NCBI GenBank assembly: GCA_002842035.1 | Contig: PHBP01000005.1 | Location: 62,001-126,000 of the forward strand | DNA length: 64,000 nucleotides | Reading direction: 5' to 3' | From: Candidatus Cloacimonetes bacterium HGW-Cloacimonetes-2 | Lineage (GTDB): Bacteria > Cloacimonadota > Cloacimonadia > Cloacimonadales > Cloacimonadaceae | Shown: positions 48,894-57,274 of the stretch, piece by piece | Numbering within the stretch: the stretch's first letter is position 1 | Layout of the letters: every line of letters begins with the position of its first letter | Program-made: the position numbers and the translations under genes | The notes under the pieces: generated by a model | What the model was told of the DNA's origin: nothing | The model's database searches: none | The model's input: the letters and a program-made list of their open reading frames with translations, nothing else

Positions 48894-49126
48894 CCTGAGT
48901 CCCGGAGGGACATCATTCCATAGCCTGGGGTGAAGCGTAGCGGAACCCCAGGTACGCAAAACCTATGCTTCAACACCCTACCGGACCCCCACCCCCTGCC
49001 ACAATGAAACTATCGTTTCATTGTGGCAGGGGGTGGGGGTAATACGGGAAAACTCACAAGAGATGTGCATTACCCTGGGGTTTCGCTACGCTTCACCCCA
49101 GGCTATAGAATTTCGCCCTTCCAGGG
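48894..49126. repeat. Nested palindrome with 26-bp perfect central stem
   Basis: A perfect 26-bp inverted repeat (48985-49010 with 49015-49040) has a 4-nt TATC loop; its arms are ACCCCCACCCCCTGCC-like followed by an ACAATGAAAC tip. Outside it, a copy of CCTGGGGTGAAGCGTAGCGG (48921-48954) faces an inverted near-identical copy (49071-49105), each itself a hairpin (CCTGGGG/CCCCAGG). Further out, TCCCGGAGGGA (48899-48910) faces GCCCTTCCAGGGC (49114-49126). The whole is a dyad of about 230 bp. Confidence 0.8.
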
Positions 49127-49130
49127 CTTT

Positions 49131-49204
49131 GCTCGGACGATGTCCTCGCTGTTAGTACTTAGCGCTGCGAATTGCTCGGACTGCGTCCTCGCTGTTAATA
49201 CTTA
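49131..49204. repeat. Two 31-bp direct repeats with 43-bp period
   Basis: GCTCGGAC-GATGTCCTCGCTGTTAGTACTTA (49131-49161) recurs with three changes at 49174-49204. Each contains the small hairpin GGAC-nnn-GTCC. The same hairpin in inverse orientation lies at 8420-8435. Confidence 0.7.
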
Positions 49205-49354
49205 GGCAGTTAGATTTTAGTGTTGCGCTCGGCTCGCAGATCGTTTCTACAAACTATGCGCAGCACCCCACTCCACCACAGTGCGAAGCGCATTCCGAAT
49301 ATCCTTGTTCACTTTTCAATTCCCTGTGTCCTACACATCAGACTTCCCGATATC

Positions 49355-49497
49355 ACCAGCAGATCAAGAGCAATTCACCTCGAACCACGTTCGACTTGAT
49401 TTGCTCTTGATTTGCTCTTGATCTGCTTTAGACCTCCCATAGGATTGCTGGATGCTCCCTGCTTGTATCCTGCTTGAATCCTGCATAGTGATGCATC
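49355..49497. repeat. 11-bp phased array, locus F (thirteen units, two types joined)
   Basis: The first eight units match locus D (CCAGCAGATCA, AGAGCAATTCA, CCTCGAACCAC, GTTCGACTTGA, TTTGCTCTTGA twice, TCTGCTTTAGA, CCTCCCATAGG). The remainder matches locus C (TGCTTGTATCC and TGCTTGAATCC, 11 bp apart, then TGCATAGTGATGCATCA). The stem CAGATCAAGAGCAA pairs with TTGCTCTTGATCTG. The right arm has one more unit than the left. Confidence 0.82.
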
Positions 49498-49570
49498 AAA
49501 CGACTGATAAACATATATTTAATACACTTCCATCGAAAGGGAGCGATAAACGATGTGGATTCACAACTAA

Positions 49571-49602
49571 GAAAAGAGCTGCGCAATACACTATGCGCAG
49601 CT
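49571..49602 (-). terminator. Terminator of the ABC exporter operon
   Basis: On the minus strand GCTGCGC (49601-49595) and GCGCAGC (49584-49578) form a stem with a 10-nt loop, followed by TCTTTTCTT. It lies about 50 bp after the stop of the 49653 gene. Confidence 0.75.
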
Positions 49603-49652
49603 AATCACTATTAACTTATTAACTCACTAACTATTAACTGCGCAAAGCGCCC

Positions 49653-51470
49653 CTAGCTACAGGGTCTCAGTCCTTCAGCCAGCTCCTGCTCTGTAATCTC
49701 TTTCATAAATTGATTCATATAGAGCTGGTGGTAGCGACCCTGGCGTTTCATCAGGTCGTGATGATTGCCCATTTCGACTATCTCGCCGTGATGCAAGAGC
49801 AGGATTCGATCAACGCTGCGGATGGTGGACAAACGGTGCGCAACGATGATGCCGGTGCGCCCTGAAAGTACTTTGTGCATAGCGTCCTGCACCAATTGCT
49901 CGGTCTCGGTATCGATCGAAGCAGTGGCTTCATCGAGGATCAGCAGACGCGGATTTGCCAATACCACACGGGCAAAAGCGATCAGTTGCTTCTGTCCCGT
50001 GGAAAGCAGGTTTCCGGCTTCGCCAACCTTGTAGTCATAAGTCTCAGGCAAGTTTTGGATGAACTCATCGGCTCTCACCAGGCGTGCGGCTTCCTCAACT
50101 TCTTCATTGGTGGCATCCAGCCTGCCATAGCGGATGTTTTCGCGGATGCTGCCCTGAAAGAGATGCGGCACCTGCTGAACGTAGCCAAGCTGGCTGTGAA
50201 TCCAGGGCAAAGGCAGCTCGCGGTAGTCGATACCATCGATCAGAATTGAGCCCGAGACCGGCTCGTAAAACCTGCAGATCAGGTTGACCAGGGTGGTCTT
50301 TCCGGTACCGGTTTCTCCCACCAGTGCGATCGATTCGCCGGGGGCAATCTCCAGATTGAAATTGCGGAAGACATCTCTGCCTTCCTTGTAAGCAAAATCC
50401 AGATTGCGGATGCTGATGGCGCCGTTCATCTTACGGGCTTTCCACTCATCGGTGAAGGGAACCGTGCTGATGATCTCCGGCTCAAGTTCGAGTAGCGAAA
50501 AGACACGTTCTGCCGCAGCCTGGGCATTCTGCATTTCGGCAAAAAGGCGGGCTACGTTTGAAATCGGCTCAAAGAGATGCATCGTGTAGTTGATGAAGGC
50601 GACCAGCGTACCAAAGCCGATCACTCCGGCAATCACGAGGCTGCCGCCCCGGGTCAGCACCAGAGCCGTGCCAATCGACGAGATCAGCAGGATCAGCGGC
50701 ATAAAGAGCGCGGAAGTCACGGCTGCTTTGACGCTGCTGCGATACATCTTGTGGTTGGTCTCCATAAACTCAGCCAGATTTGCCTCTTCACGCACCAGGG
50801 TCTTGGTGGTTTTGGCACCGTGGATTCCTTCGCCAAAGCTATTGGTGATCATAGAATTGAGCCGGCGTACCTGACGGTATGACTTGAACAGCCTGATCTG
50901 GAATTTTACACTGATAAAGCCGATCAGAGGCAGCATCGCGACCAGAATCAGAGCCAATTGCCAGGACAAGACAAAGATCACGGAGAGCACAAAGGCAATC
51001 ATCGCCAGACCCCAGACCAGATCGACTATTCCCCAGGCCACGATATCGCCCAGACGGGAAATATCCGAGGTGAGCCGGGCAACGATCCAGCCGGTGGGAG
51101 TCCGGTCGTAATAGCTGAAGCTCATACTTTGCAGCTTGCGATAGCAATTGCGCCTCAGGTCATAGTTCATCCCGGTCTCGACCCTTCCGGCAAGATCGAT
51201 CAGCAGAAAGACCATCACAAACTGCACCAGAATCGCACCGATATAGATGGCGATAAAGGGCACAAGATTGTCATAAGTGCGCGGGATAATCATCTTGTCG
51301 ATGCCATATCGCGTGATCAGCGGCAGGATGGCATCAATCAGGGCATTTACCACCATCACAGCCGTCAAAATGAAGATCAGCTTGCGATGTGGCAAAGCTT
51401 GCTTCAGGATAGCGACCCAGAGGCGGTAATCAAACTTCTTGTCAAATTCCTTTTCTTTATATGTATCCAT
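49653..51470 (-). CDS. ABC exporter half-transporter, catalytic-site subunit
   Basis: This 605-residue MsbA-like half-transporter has six transmembrane helices (about 25-325) and a C-terminal ATPase with Walker A GETGTGKTTL (about 376), Walker B LLILDEATASID with the catalytic Glu (about 503) and a switch His in IVAHRLS. Its signature is LLSTGQKQL, not LSGGQ. Paired with the upstream gene product, its Walker motifs would meet the partner's canonical LSGGQ to form the active site, while its own altered signature belongs to the degenerate site. Likely substrates are lipids or drugs. It starts 9 bp after the partner's stop. Confidence 0.92.
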   Translation of the reverse strand: MDTYKEKEFDKKFDYRLWVAILKQALPHRKLIFILTAVMVVNALIDAILPLITRYGIDKMIIPRTYDNLVPFIAIYIGAILVQFVMVFLLIDLAGRVETGMNYDLRRNCYRKLQSMSFSYYDRTPTGWIVARLTSDISRLGDIVAWGIVDLVWGLAMIAFVLSVIFVLSWQLALILVAMLPLIGFISVKFQIRLFKSYRQVRRLNSMITNSFGEGIHGAKTTKTLVREEANLAEFMETNHKMYRSSVKAAVTSALFMPLILLISSIGTALVLTRGGSLVIAGVIGFGTLVAFINYTMHLFEPISNVARLFAEMQNAQAAAERVFSLLELEPEIISTVPFTDEWKARKMNGAISIRNLDFAYKEGRDVFRNFNLEIAPGESIALVGETGTGKTTLVNLICRFYEPVSGSILIDGIDYRELPLPWIHSQLGYVQQVPHLFQGSIRENIRYGRLDATNEEVEEAARLVRADEFIQNLPETYDYKVGEAGNLLSTGQKQLIAFARVVLANPRLLILDEATASIDTETEQLVQDAMHKVLSGRTGIIVAHRLSTIRSVDRILLLHHGEIVEMGNHHDLMKRQGRYHQLYMNQFMKEITEQELAEGLRPCS

Positions 51471-51479
51471 TGTAAATCC

Positions 51480-53279
51480 TTATATTGCTTCCTGTTCGAG
51501 CTGATGCTGAATCTGCCAGATGCGTTTGTACACACCCGGCTGCTCGATCAGCTCCTTGTGCGAACCAATCTGCGCGATACGTCCGTGCTCCAGCACAACT
51601 ATGCGATCTGCCATCGAGACACCTGTAAGACGGTGGGTGATGATGATCGTGGTAGCTTTGCCTTTGCGCAGCAGCAGGTTGCGCTGAATGATTTGCTCCG
51701 TCTCGGAATCCACTGCACTGAGGGCGTCATCCAGAATCAGGATGGCGGGATCTTTGACCAAGGCACGGGCAATGGCGGTGCGTTGGCGTTGTCCGCCGGA
51801 GAGAGTAACTCCGCGCTCGCCGATCACGGTCTCATAAGCCTGTTCAAAATCACTGATCGCATCGTGCAAGGCTGCCTCGCGGGAAGCGGCTTCGATCCGG
51901 CGCATATCCTTGTCTTCCAGGGCTATGCCTATATTATCTGCGATTGAGCGTGAGTATAGGAACGGCTCTTGCAGCACGATCCCTATCTGCCGGCGCAAAT
52001 CCTGGCGATGGTACTTTGAGAGCTCGATACCATCGACAAAGATGGCTCCGCGATAGCCGTCAAAGAGCCTCGGAATCAGGTTTGTAAGTGTAGATTTGCC
52101 GCTGCCGGTTGCTCCCAGAATAGCGATCGTCTCTCCAGCGGAGATCTTGAGATCTATACCCCTGAGGATAGGATTGTCTTCTGTGTAGGCAAAACTGAGC
52201 CCGCGGAACTCAATCTCTCCCTTGAGGCGACTGCCTTTGGGGATATTGGTTTCGGCTTCCATCACCTCTATCGGGGTATCGAGGATCTCGCGCAGGCGCC
52301 CCACCGAGACCAGGGCTTTGCCCATATCGGTAAGGATGCGTCCCATCTCGCGGATAGGCCAGAGCAGCATATTGATATAGGTGCTGAATGCCAGCAGTGT
52401 CCCGAGACTGATCTCGCCCCGGATGGTCCAGCCTATGCCAAAGATAAAGACGATTGCCATCTGGGTAAGGCAGAGCAGATCGGATGAAGCCCAATAGTAG
52501 GCGAGCACGGTGATCAGCTTGCGGCACTTGGCGCGATAATCATCCGCAGCACGTTCAAAGCGTGCCACTTCGTAATCTTCCCGGGCAAAAGCCCTCACTA
52601 CGCGGATGCCATTGAGCGATTCCTCCAGCACAGTAGTCAGATATCCCTCGGATTCATCCGCTGCCTGAAAGCGCTTGCGCACCTGCTTGAAGAAGATGAA
52701 GGCATAGATAAAGATCACCGGCACGACCACGGTCGAGATCAATGTCATCTTGACATTCATTGCCAGCATCACCGGCAAAATCAAGAGTGCCATAAAGATG
52801 CCTCTGCCAAGCTGGATCAGTTGCAGCCCTATAAAGCGCCGCACAGTATCGACATCCGAGGTGCAACGCTGGATGATATCTCCGGTCTGCACTTTGCTGT
52901 GCCAACTGTAGGGCAGCTTTTGGATATGATCGTAGAGCCGGTTGCGCATCCGGCGCGCCAGTTCTTCGGAAACTTCCGCGCTGAGCTTTCCCCTCAGGAA
53001 AGTGCAGCTATGTCCCAAAAGACTAAAGATTACGATGGCAAGAGCTCCCCAGACCAGGCTGAGAGCTGTGGGTAAATCACGAAAGGCCTGAGGCAGGATG
53101 CTATCCAAGCCAAAAGGCAATGCGGCAGGTTTACCGCCAATGATGGAATCAACGGTAAATCTGATAATAAGCGGTGTAAAAAAACTGAATACCGCCGCCA
53201 GTATAATACATAGAGCGGCAGAGATATACTTCAGCTTGAGCTTGTACATAAAGGTCAAAACAAATCTGATGGCAGACAT
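51480..53279 (-). CDS. ABC exporter half-transporter, degenerate-site subunit
   Basis: This partner half-transporter of 599 residues has six transmembrane helices and an ATPase with Walker A GATGSGKSTL, a canonical LSGGQRQR signature, and Walker B ILILDDALSAVD, where Asp replaces the catalytic Glu. That asymmetry is the hallmark of heterodimeric exporters such as TM287/288 and BmrCD. ATG 53279 with GGAG 6 bp upstream is chosen; an in-frame ATG at 53303 would add eight residues. It is the first gene of the operon, divergent from the ABC-2 system. Confidence 0.92.
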   Translation of the reverse strand: MSAIRFVLTFMYKLKLKYISAALCIILAAVFSFFTPLIIRFTVDSIIGGKPAALPFGLDSILPQAFRDLPTALSLVWGALAIVIFSLLGHSCTFLRGKLSAEVSEELARRMRNRLYDHIQKLPYSWHSKVQTGDIIQRCTSDVDTVRRFIGLQLIQLGRGIFMALLILPVMLAMNVKMTLISTVVVPVIFIYAFIFFKQVRKRFQAADESEGYLTTVLEESLNGIRVVRAFAREDYEVARFERAADDYRAKCRKLITVLAYYWASSDLLCLTQMAIVFIFGIGWTIRGEISLGTLLAFSTYINMLLWPIREMGRILTDMGKALVSVGRLREILDTPIEVMEAETNIPKGSRLKGEIEFRGLSFAYTEDNPILRGIDLKISAGETIAILGATGSGKSTLTNLIPRLFDGYRGAIFVDGIELSKYHRQDLRRQIGIVLQEPFLYSRSIADNIGIALEDKDMRRIEAASREAALHDAISDFEQAYETVIGERGVTLSGGQRQRTAIARALVKDPAILILDDALSAVDSETEQIIQRNLLLRKGKATTIIITHRLTGVSMADRIVVLEHGRIAQIGSHKELIEQPGVYKRIWQIQHQLEQEAI

Positions 53280-53673
53280 TGGTTCTCCACTGGTATTGTT
53301 CACTATAACGGGTCTGTTTGATTGGTTTTGAAAGCTGGATTACTGGTCCGGGCACAACAGTGCCATGGGACGATAAAAAACGGCTGTGAAGCCTCGGAAG
53401 GGGATTTATTACTTGAACCGGCGGAGGAAATATCCCTTGGGAGGCAGATTGATCACACTATAAGGCTGCGGCGTGAAAGAGCTATTGATATGTCTCATTG
53501 TAAGTTACCTCCTGAACAAAGGAATATTGGTATCAGTATTTTGATGCTAATTCTGGTGTCAAGAACATTTTCAGTAAAAAGCTCTTGACTTGGAACTAAG
53601 CACTGCAGGATGATGGCGCTGGTTTGTGTGAACGCAGTTCTGATAAGCCATGAGAATTGCCCAAGGAGATTGA
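53280..53673. other. Divergent intergenic region between two ABC systems
   Basis: The gap should hold promoters for both directions. TGTCAAGA (53557-53564, minus-strand TCTTGACA) and TCTTGACT (53583-53590, plus strand) are candidate -35 boxes placed back to back. An 88-codon frame at 53322-53588 has no ribosome site and no recognisable product. Confidence 0.45.
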
Positions 53674-53766
53674 ATGTACCTGCCAATAGAGCATCTGCAG
53701 CCTTGCTACTCCGCTGTCAGTACAGCGATTGTATTGAATACCAGCCAGCCGGAGAGGGACAGTTGA
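53674..53766 (+). CDS. Possible 30-aa leader ORF coupled to the ABC ATPase
   Basis: AAGGAGATTGA precedes an ATG that opens a 30-codon frame. Its TGA (53764-53766) overlaps the presumed TTG start of the ATPase (53763). Placement and ribosome site suggest translational coupling or a leader peptide. The product (MYLPIEHLQPCYSAVS...) has no recognisable feature, so it could be chance. Confidence 0.35.
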   Translation: MYLPIEHLQPCYSAVSTAIVLNTSQPERDS

Positions 53767-54680
53767 AGCCCATCATCGAAGTTAAAAACCTCAAGAAAAG
53801 CTATGGCAATTTCACAGCCGTGGATGGGATCAGTTTCACGGTCGAAAAGGGCAGTCTCTTTGCTTTTCTTGGGCCCAATGGTGCCGGTAAATCCACCACT
53901 ATCAATATTATCAGTACCCTGCTGGCAAAAGACTGTGGCGAGGTGACCATCGATGGCTTTGAACTGGGGAAACAGGACAAAGAGATTCGCTCACGGATTT
54001 GCAGTGTTTTTCAAGAGAACGTGTTGGATGATCTCTTGAGCGTGAGAGAGAACCTGCTCCTGAGGGCGGGCTTGTATGGGAAAAACAGAGCTCAGGCGCA
54101 AGCCAGATTGGCGCAAGTATCAGATTTGATGAGTATCAAAGACATACTTAGCCGTCGTTTCGGCAAACTCTCAGGCGGGCAAAAGCGCCGTGTGGAAATA
54201 GCCCGGGCTCTGATGAGCGATCCTCAGATCCTGATCTTGGATGAACCCACCACCGGCTTGGATCCTCAAACCCGTATCAGCGTCTGGGAAGCAATCGAAA
54301 AACTGCAGCGAGAGCTCAATATGACGGTGTTTCTCACCACTCATTATATGGAAGAAGCTGCCAAGGCTGATATGTTGGGAATCATTGATTTTGGCAAGAT
54401 TGTAGCCTATGGCAGCCCAAACCAATTGAAAGCGCAGTACACTACCGATATTATGAATATCCTGCCCCTCGATCTGGACTATATGGAGAAGTTTCTGCAA
54501 GAGAAAGGCTATACTCCTTTAAAAAAGACCGATATGCTGCAGATAGGAGTAAAGGACAGCTCTGAAGCCTGGCAGCTATTGAAGCAAATCGAAGGGCAAT
54601 ACAGAGCTTTTGAGGTAATCCGCAGCAGTATGGACACCCTTTTCTTAAATGTTACCGGTCATGCAATACGCGATGCCTAG
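53763..54680 (+). CDS. ABC transporter ATP-binding protein (ABC-2 type)
   Basis: This ATPase of about 305 residues has Walker A GPNGAGKSTT, Q-loop, signature LSGGQKRR, Walker B ILILDEPTTGLD and a switch His in TTHYMEEA. The sequence resembles DrrA/CcmA-like ATPases of ABC-2 exporters. The frame extends upstream to 53610, but homology begins at KPIIEVKNLKKSYG, so a TTG start at 53763 after GGAGAGGGACAG is most likely. An upstream TTG at 53667 is an alternative. The permease gene follows after 15 bp. Confidence 0.9.
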   Translation: MKPIIEVKNLKKSYGNFTAVDGISFTVEKGSLFAFLGPNGAGKSTTINIISTLLAKDCGEVTIDGFELGKQDKEIRSRICSVFQENVLDDLLSVRENLLLRAGLYGKNRAQAQARLAQVSDLMSIKDILSRRFGKLSGGQKRRVEIARALMSDPQILILDEPTTGLDPQTRISVWEAIEKLQRELNMTVFLTTHYMEEAAKADMLGIIDFGKIVAYGSPNQLKAQYTTDIMNILPLDLDYMEKFLQEKGYTPLKKTDMLQIGVKDSSEAWQLLKQIEGQYRAFEVIRSSMDTLFLNVTGHAIRDA

Positions 54681-54695
54681 TGAAGGAGCTAAACT

Positions 54696-55571
54696 GTGAA
54701 TACTCTAAGAATATTGGTAATACGGAACATCAAACTCTATCTGCGTGACCCGCTTAGCGTTTTCTTTTCATTGATATCCACCTTCATCATTATACTGCTG
54801 TATGGCCTGTTTTTGAGAGCAAACCTTATGGACGGGGTAAGATCAGTCGCGGGAAGTGCGAAATATGTCTCCTGGCTGGTGGATAGCTGGCTGATGGCAG
54901 GACTGATCGTGGTCAATTCGGTTACTGTGTCTCTGGGTGTATTGGGCCTGATGGTTACCGATCATACCACAAACCGGCTCAGAAGCTTCCTCATAGCTCC
55001 GATCAAACGCAGCACAATCGTTTCTGCTTATATAATAGCAGCCTGGCTAATAGGCTCGGCTCTTACTACTCTCACCTTCATCCTGGGCGAAGTCTATATC
55101 AAGATAAATGGTGGTGAATTGCTCTCTGCTATGGCGATCCTGGAAGTGACGGGACTGATCATCTTGAACGTATTTTCCAGCACCAGCATAGTCTTCTCCT
55201 TTGTTACGATGATGAATAGTGCAGCCGCCTTTCAGACCTTTACTGCTGTTTTGGGCACTATAATAGGCTTTGTAGCAGGCATCTATGTCCCAATAGGATT
55301 ACTATCCCAGCCGATCCAGACCTTTACCAAATTCATTCCCATCACCTATGGCGTAAGCCTGAGCCGAGAGGTCTTTATGCGAGAGCCTATAGCCATAATG
55401 TTTGCCGGAGCACCCTCCAGTGCTATCATTGGTTTTGAAGAGTACTTCGGCTCCCGGGTCTTTTGGGGAGATTATCAGGTATCACGACTACTGATGGCAG
55501 GTATTCTATTAGTATCCGGATTCATCTTCATCGGACTCAGCGTAGTGATTATGAACAGGAAAAAGGGCTGA
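54696..55571 (+). CDS. ABC-2 type transporter permease
   Basis: The 291-residue protein has six hydrophobic segments (the first about 21-43, the last about 264-285) and the ABC-2 pattern with IPITYGVSLSREVFM before the last helix. It should form a dimeric export channel with the ATPase. The GTG start has AAGGAG 7 bp upstream. It ends 20 bp from the convergent FAD-oxidoreductase gene. Substrate unknown. Confidence 0.9.
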   Translation: MNTLRILVIRNIKLYLRDPLSVFFSLISTFIIILLYGLFLRANLMDGVRSVAGSAKYVSWLVDSWLMAGLIVVNSVTVSLGVLGLMVTDHTTNRLRSFLIAPIKRSTIVSAYIIAAWLIGSALTTLTFILGEVYIKINGGELLSAMAILEVTGLIILNVFSSTSIVFSFVTMMNSAAAFQTFTAVLGTIIGFVAGIYVPIGLLSQPIQTFTKFIPITYGVSLSREVFMREPIAIMFAGAPSSAIIGFEEYFGSRVFWGDYQVSRLLMAGILLVSGFIFIGLSVVIMNRKKG

Positions 55572-55590
55572 AGGTACGTGTAGCGGATCC

Positions 55591-57258
55591 CTATCGGGCT
55601 TTGAAGATTCTGCTCCTTAAACGCTGGAGAATACCGGGAGAGAGACTGGCAATCACCTTATTGGCAGCAAGTTTACCGGTAAGTATGGACATCGGCACAC
55701 CCGCCGGGCTATATGCCCACTGTCCTGCCTGATATATTGATGGCAGAGGCGTCAGGACAGCGCGGTCAGCAATCTGTATCTTATTGATCACCGGCATCTC
55801 GTTACAAAACTCCCAGCCCACAATCGCACCCTCGGAGCTGCCAATCCGGCTCTGAATACTCAAGGGTGTAAACATAATGGCTTTCAACACATTGTCTTTG
55901 AGCTGTGGATACACACTATCTGATATCACCCTGATCATACGTTGCTGAAACTCCGATTCAAACTCATCCAGCCAAGCTGCCTCCTGCACTTTCTCAAAGA
56001 GTTCGTATCTGGTAAGCAGACTGATAATCAAGCCGGTTTTCCCGGGTGGCACCAAATCCCTGTCCTTGAGTCCGGGTATGGATATCTCAAAGGTATTAAG
56101 TGAGATGAATCTATCCAGCCAAGCCAGGACATCCTGCTTGCTGAGCTGATCAAAGTCTCGCAAGAGCTCTTGCAGTTCCTTGTGGTGCGTATCACCAAGC
56201 CCTTGTCGGGAGGGAGTATAAAAGAAATGACCGCTGGAGATACTGCCAAAGCTTTCGAGTGGCTGATCGATTTCCAGAAAGAGCGAAACCACTGATTCGC
56301 CTCCCTTATGTTTCAGGATGCTTGCCTTGGTCTCGTCAAACACGGCCTTAGCTTTCTCCGGCAGATCTGGCGCTTTGGCAATTTTGTAAAGTGTCTTCAG
56401 GTCTGCTGCCCAGACCAGGTTTTTGTAAGTATAGCTGTTCTGCCGGCTATCGATGATGACGTGCTCATCGGGCACGACGGATGTGATGAGTGTACCGGTC
56501 TTGATCTGCCCGCCCTGCTTGAGGATCTTATCCCGGATGGCTTCTGCCAGTTTTCCTACTCCGCCCTTGGGATAGAAATAGTCCAGATAGAGCGAGAAAT
56601 AGCTGAGAGCAAAGAATGCCGGGGTCTTAGCGAAAAAGTGCTGTGAGATGATGTCGCGCAGGGAACTATCCTTGATCACCCCCTTAAGATACTCCTCCAC
56701 AGGCATCTGCATACGGTTTATCTTGCCAACAGTAATCAGGAACCTGGGTAGCCAGGGCAGCAACTTCTTAAAGAGGAAGCGGGTATCATTCTTGAGGTCT
56801 TTAAACAGCGGATTCTCTACACCATAAAGCACATCCATCAGCTTCATCACGCGTAGGATGATCTTCTTTAGCCTCTCAATATCCTCTCCACTTTCCGGGT
56901 AGTGCTTCTTCAAGAGCTCGCAATACTTGCCAAGGCTTTCGATTCCCTCAATATGAAGTATGTCCTTTTCAATTCCTATCGACACAGGGCTTTTGACTAC
57001 CTTGAGATCGATCTTCAGCTCCTGGAGCAAGGGAAGGATAATCCCCGCGTCTTCCAAAGCCCTGAGCCCTGCATCAAAGTGAAAGCCATCCCGCTCAAAG
57101 GTATTTACCAGCCCGCCCAGTTCATTGTTCTTTTCCAGGAGCAAGACTTTCTGCCCGGCTAAAGCCAAATATACGGTAGAGGTCAATCCTGCTATTCCAC
57201 CGCCTACAACTATGCTATCGTAACTATTCTCGGTCACTGCCTGTTCTCCATACTTCAT
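55591..57258 (-). CDS. FAD-dependent phytoene desaturase/carotenoid isomerase-like oxidoreductase
   Basis: The 555-residue flavoprotein has an N-terminal dinucleotide-binding motif (VVGGGIAGLTSTVYLALAG, then LEKNNELGG), FHFDAGLRAL, and a C-terminal AGQWAYSPAGVPMSILTGKL typical of CrtI/CrtISO/retinol-saturase-like enzymes. No other carotenoid genes are nearby, so the substrate may be another polyene or lipid. An in-frame GTG at codon 8 (57237) has GGAG 8 bp upstream and may be the true start. It is the last gene of an operon with an SDR and an NTF2-like gene. Confidence 0.85.
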   Translation of the reverse strand: MKYGEQAVTENSYDSIVVGGGIAGLTSTVYLALAGQKVLLLEKNNELGGLVNTFERDGFHFDAGLRALEDAGIILPLLQELKIDLKVVKSPVSIGIEKDILHIEGIESLGKYCELLKKHYPESGEDIERLKKIILRVMKLMDVLYGVENPLFKDLKNDTRFLFKKLLPWLPRFLITVGKINRMQMPVEEYLKGVIKDSSLRDIISQHFFAKTPAFFALSYFSLYLDYFYPKGGVGKLAEAIRDKILKQGGQIKTGTLITSVVPDEHVIIDSRQNSYTYKNLVWAADLKTLYKIAKAPDLPEKAKAVFDETKASILKHKGGESVVSLFLEIDQPLESFGSISSGHFFYTPSRQGLGDTHHKELQELLRDFDQLSKQDVLAWLDRFISLNTFEISIPGLKDRDLVPPGKTGLIISLLTRYELFEKVQEAAWLDEFESEFQQRMIRVISDSVYPQLKDNVLKAIMFTPLSIQSRIGSSEGAIVGWEFCNEMPVINKIQIADRAVLTPLPSIYQAGQWAYSPAGVPMSILTGKLAANKVIASLSPGILQRLRSRIFKAR

Positions 57259-57274
57259 TCACAAAACCTGATTC

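Larger units (their letters stand above)
48516..49652. other. Large repeat-rich convergent intergenic region
   Basis: This 1.1-kb gap between convergent genes contains no gene I can support. It is an accumulation of repeats: a three-way-junction copy (48694-48748) and a half copy (48805-48823), a nested palindrome (48894-49126), 31-bp direct repeats (49131-49204), array F (49355-49497), and degenerate TTAACT repeats with a GCGC-AAA-GCGC hairpin (49606-49650). It looks like a landing or decay zone for small non-coding elements. Confidence 0.7.

Noticed and set aside
49131-49204. CRISPR array candidate
   Set aside because: Only two direct repeats with a 12-bp gap, no spacers of normal length and no cas genes.
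48516-49652. Insertion sequence or prophage remnant in the repeat-rich gap
   Set aside because: No transposase or integrase fragment can be read in any frame; only short hairpin repeats are present.
53322-53588. 88-codon frame between the two ABC systems
   Set aside because: No ribosome site and it covers the divergent promoter region.
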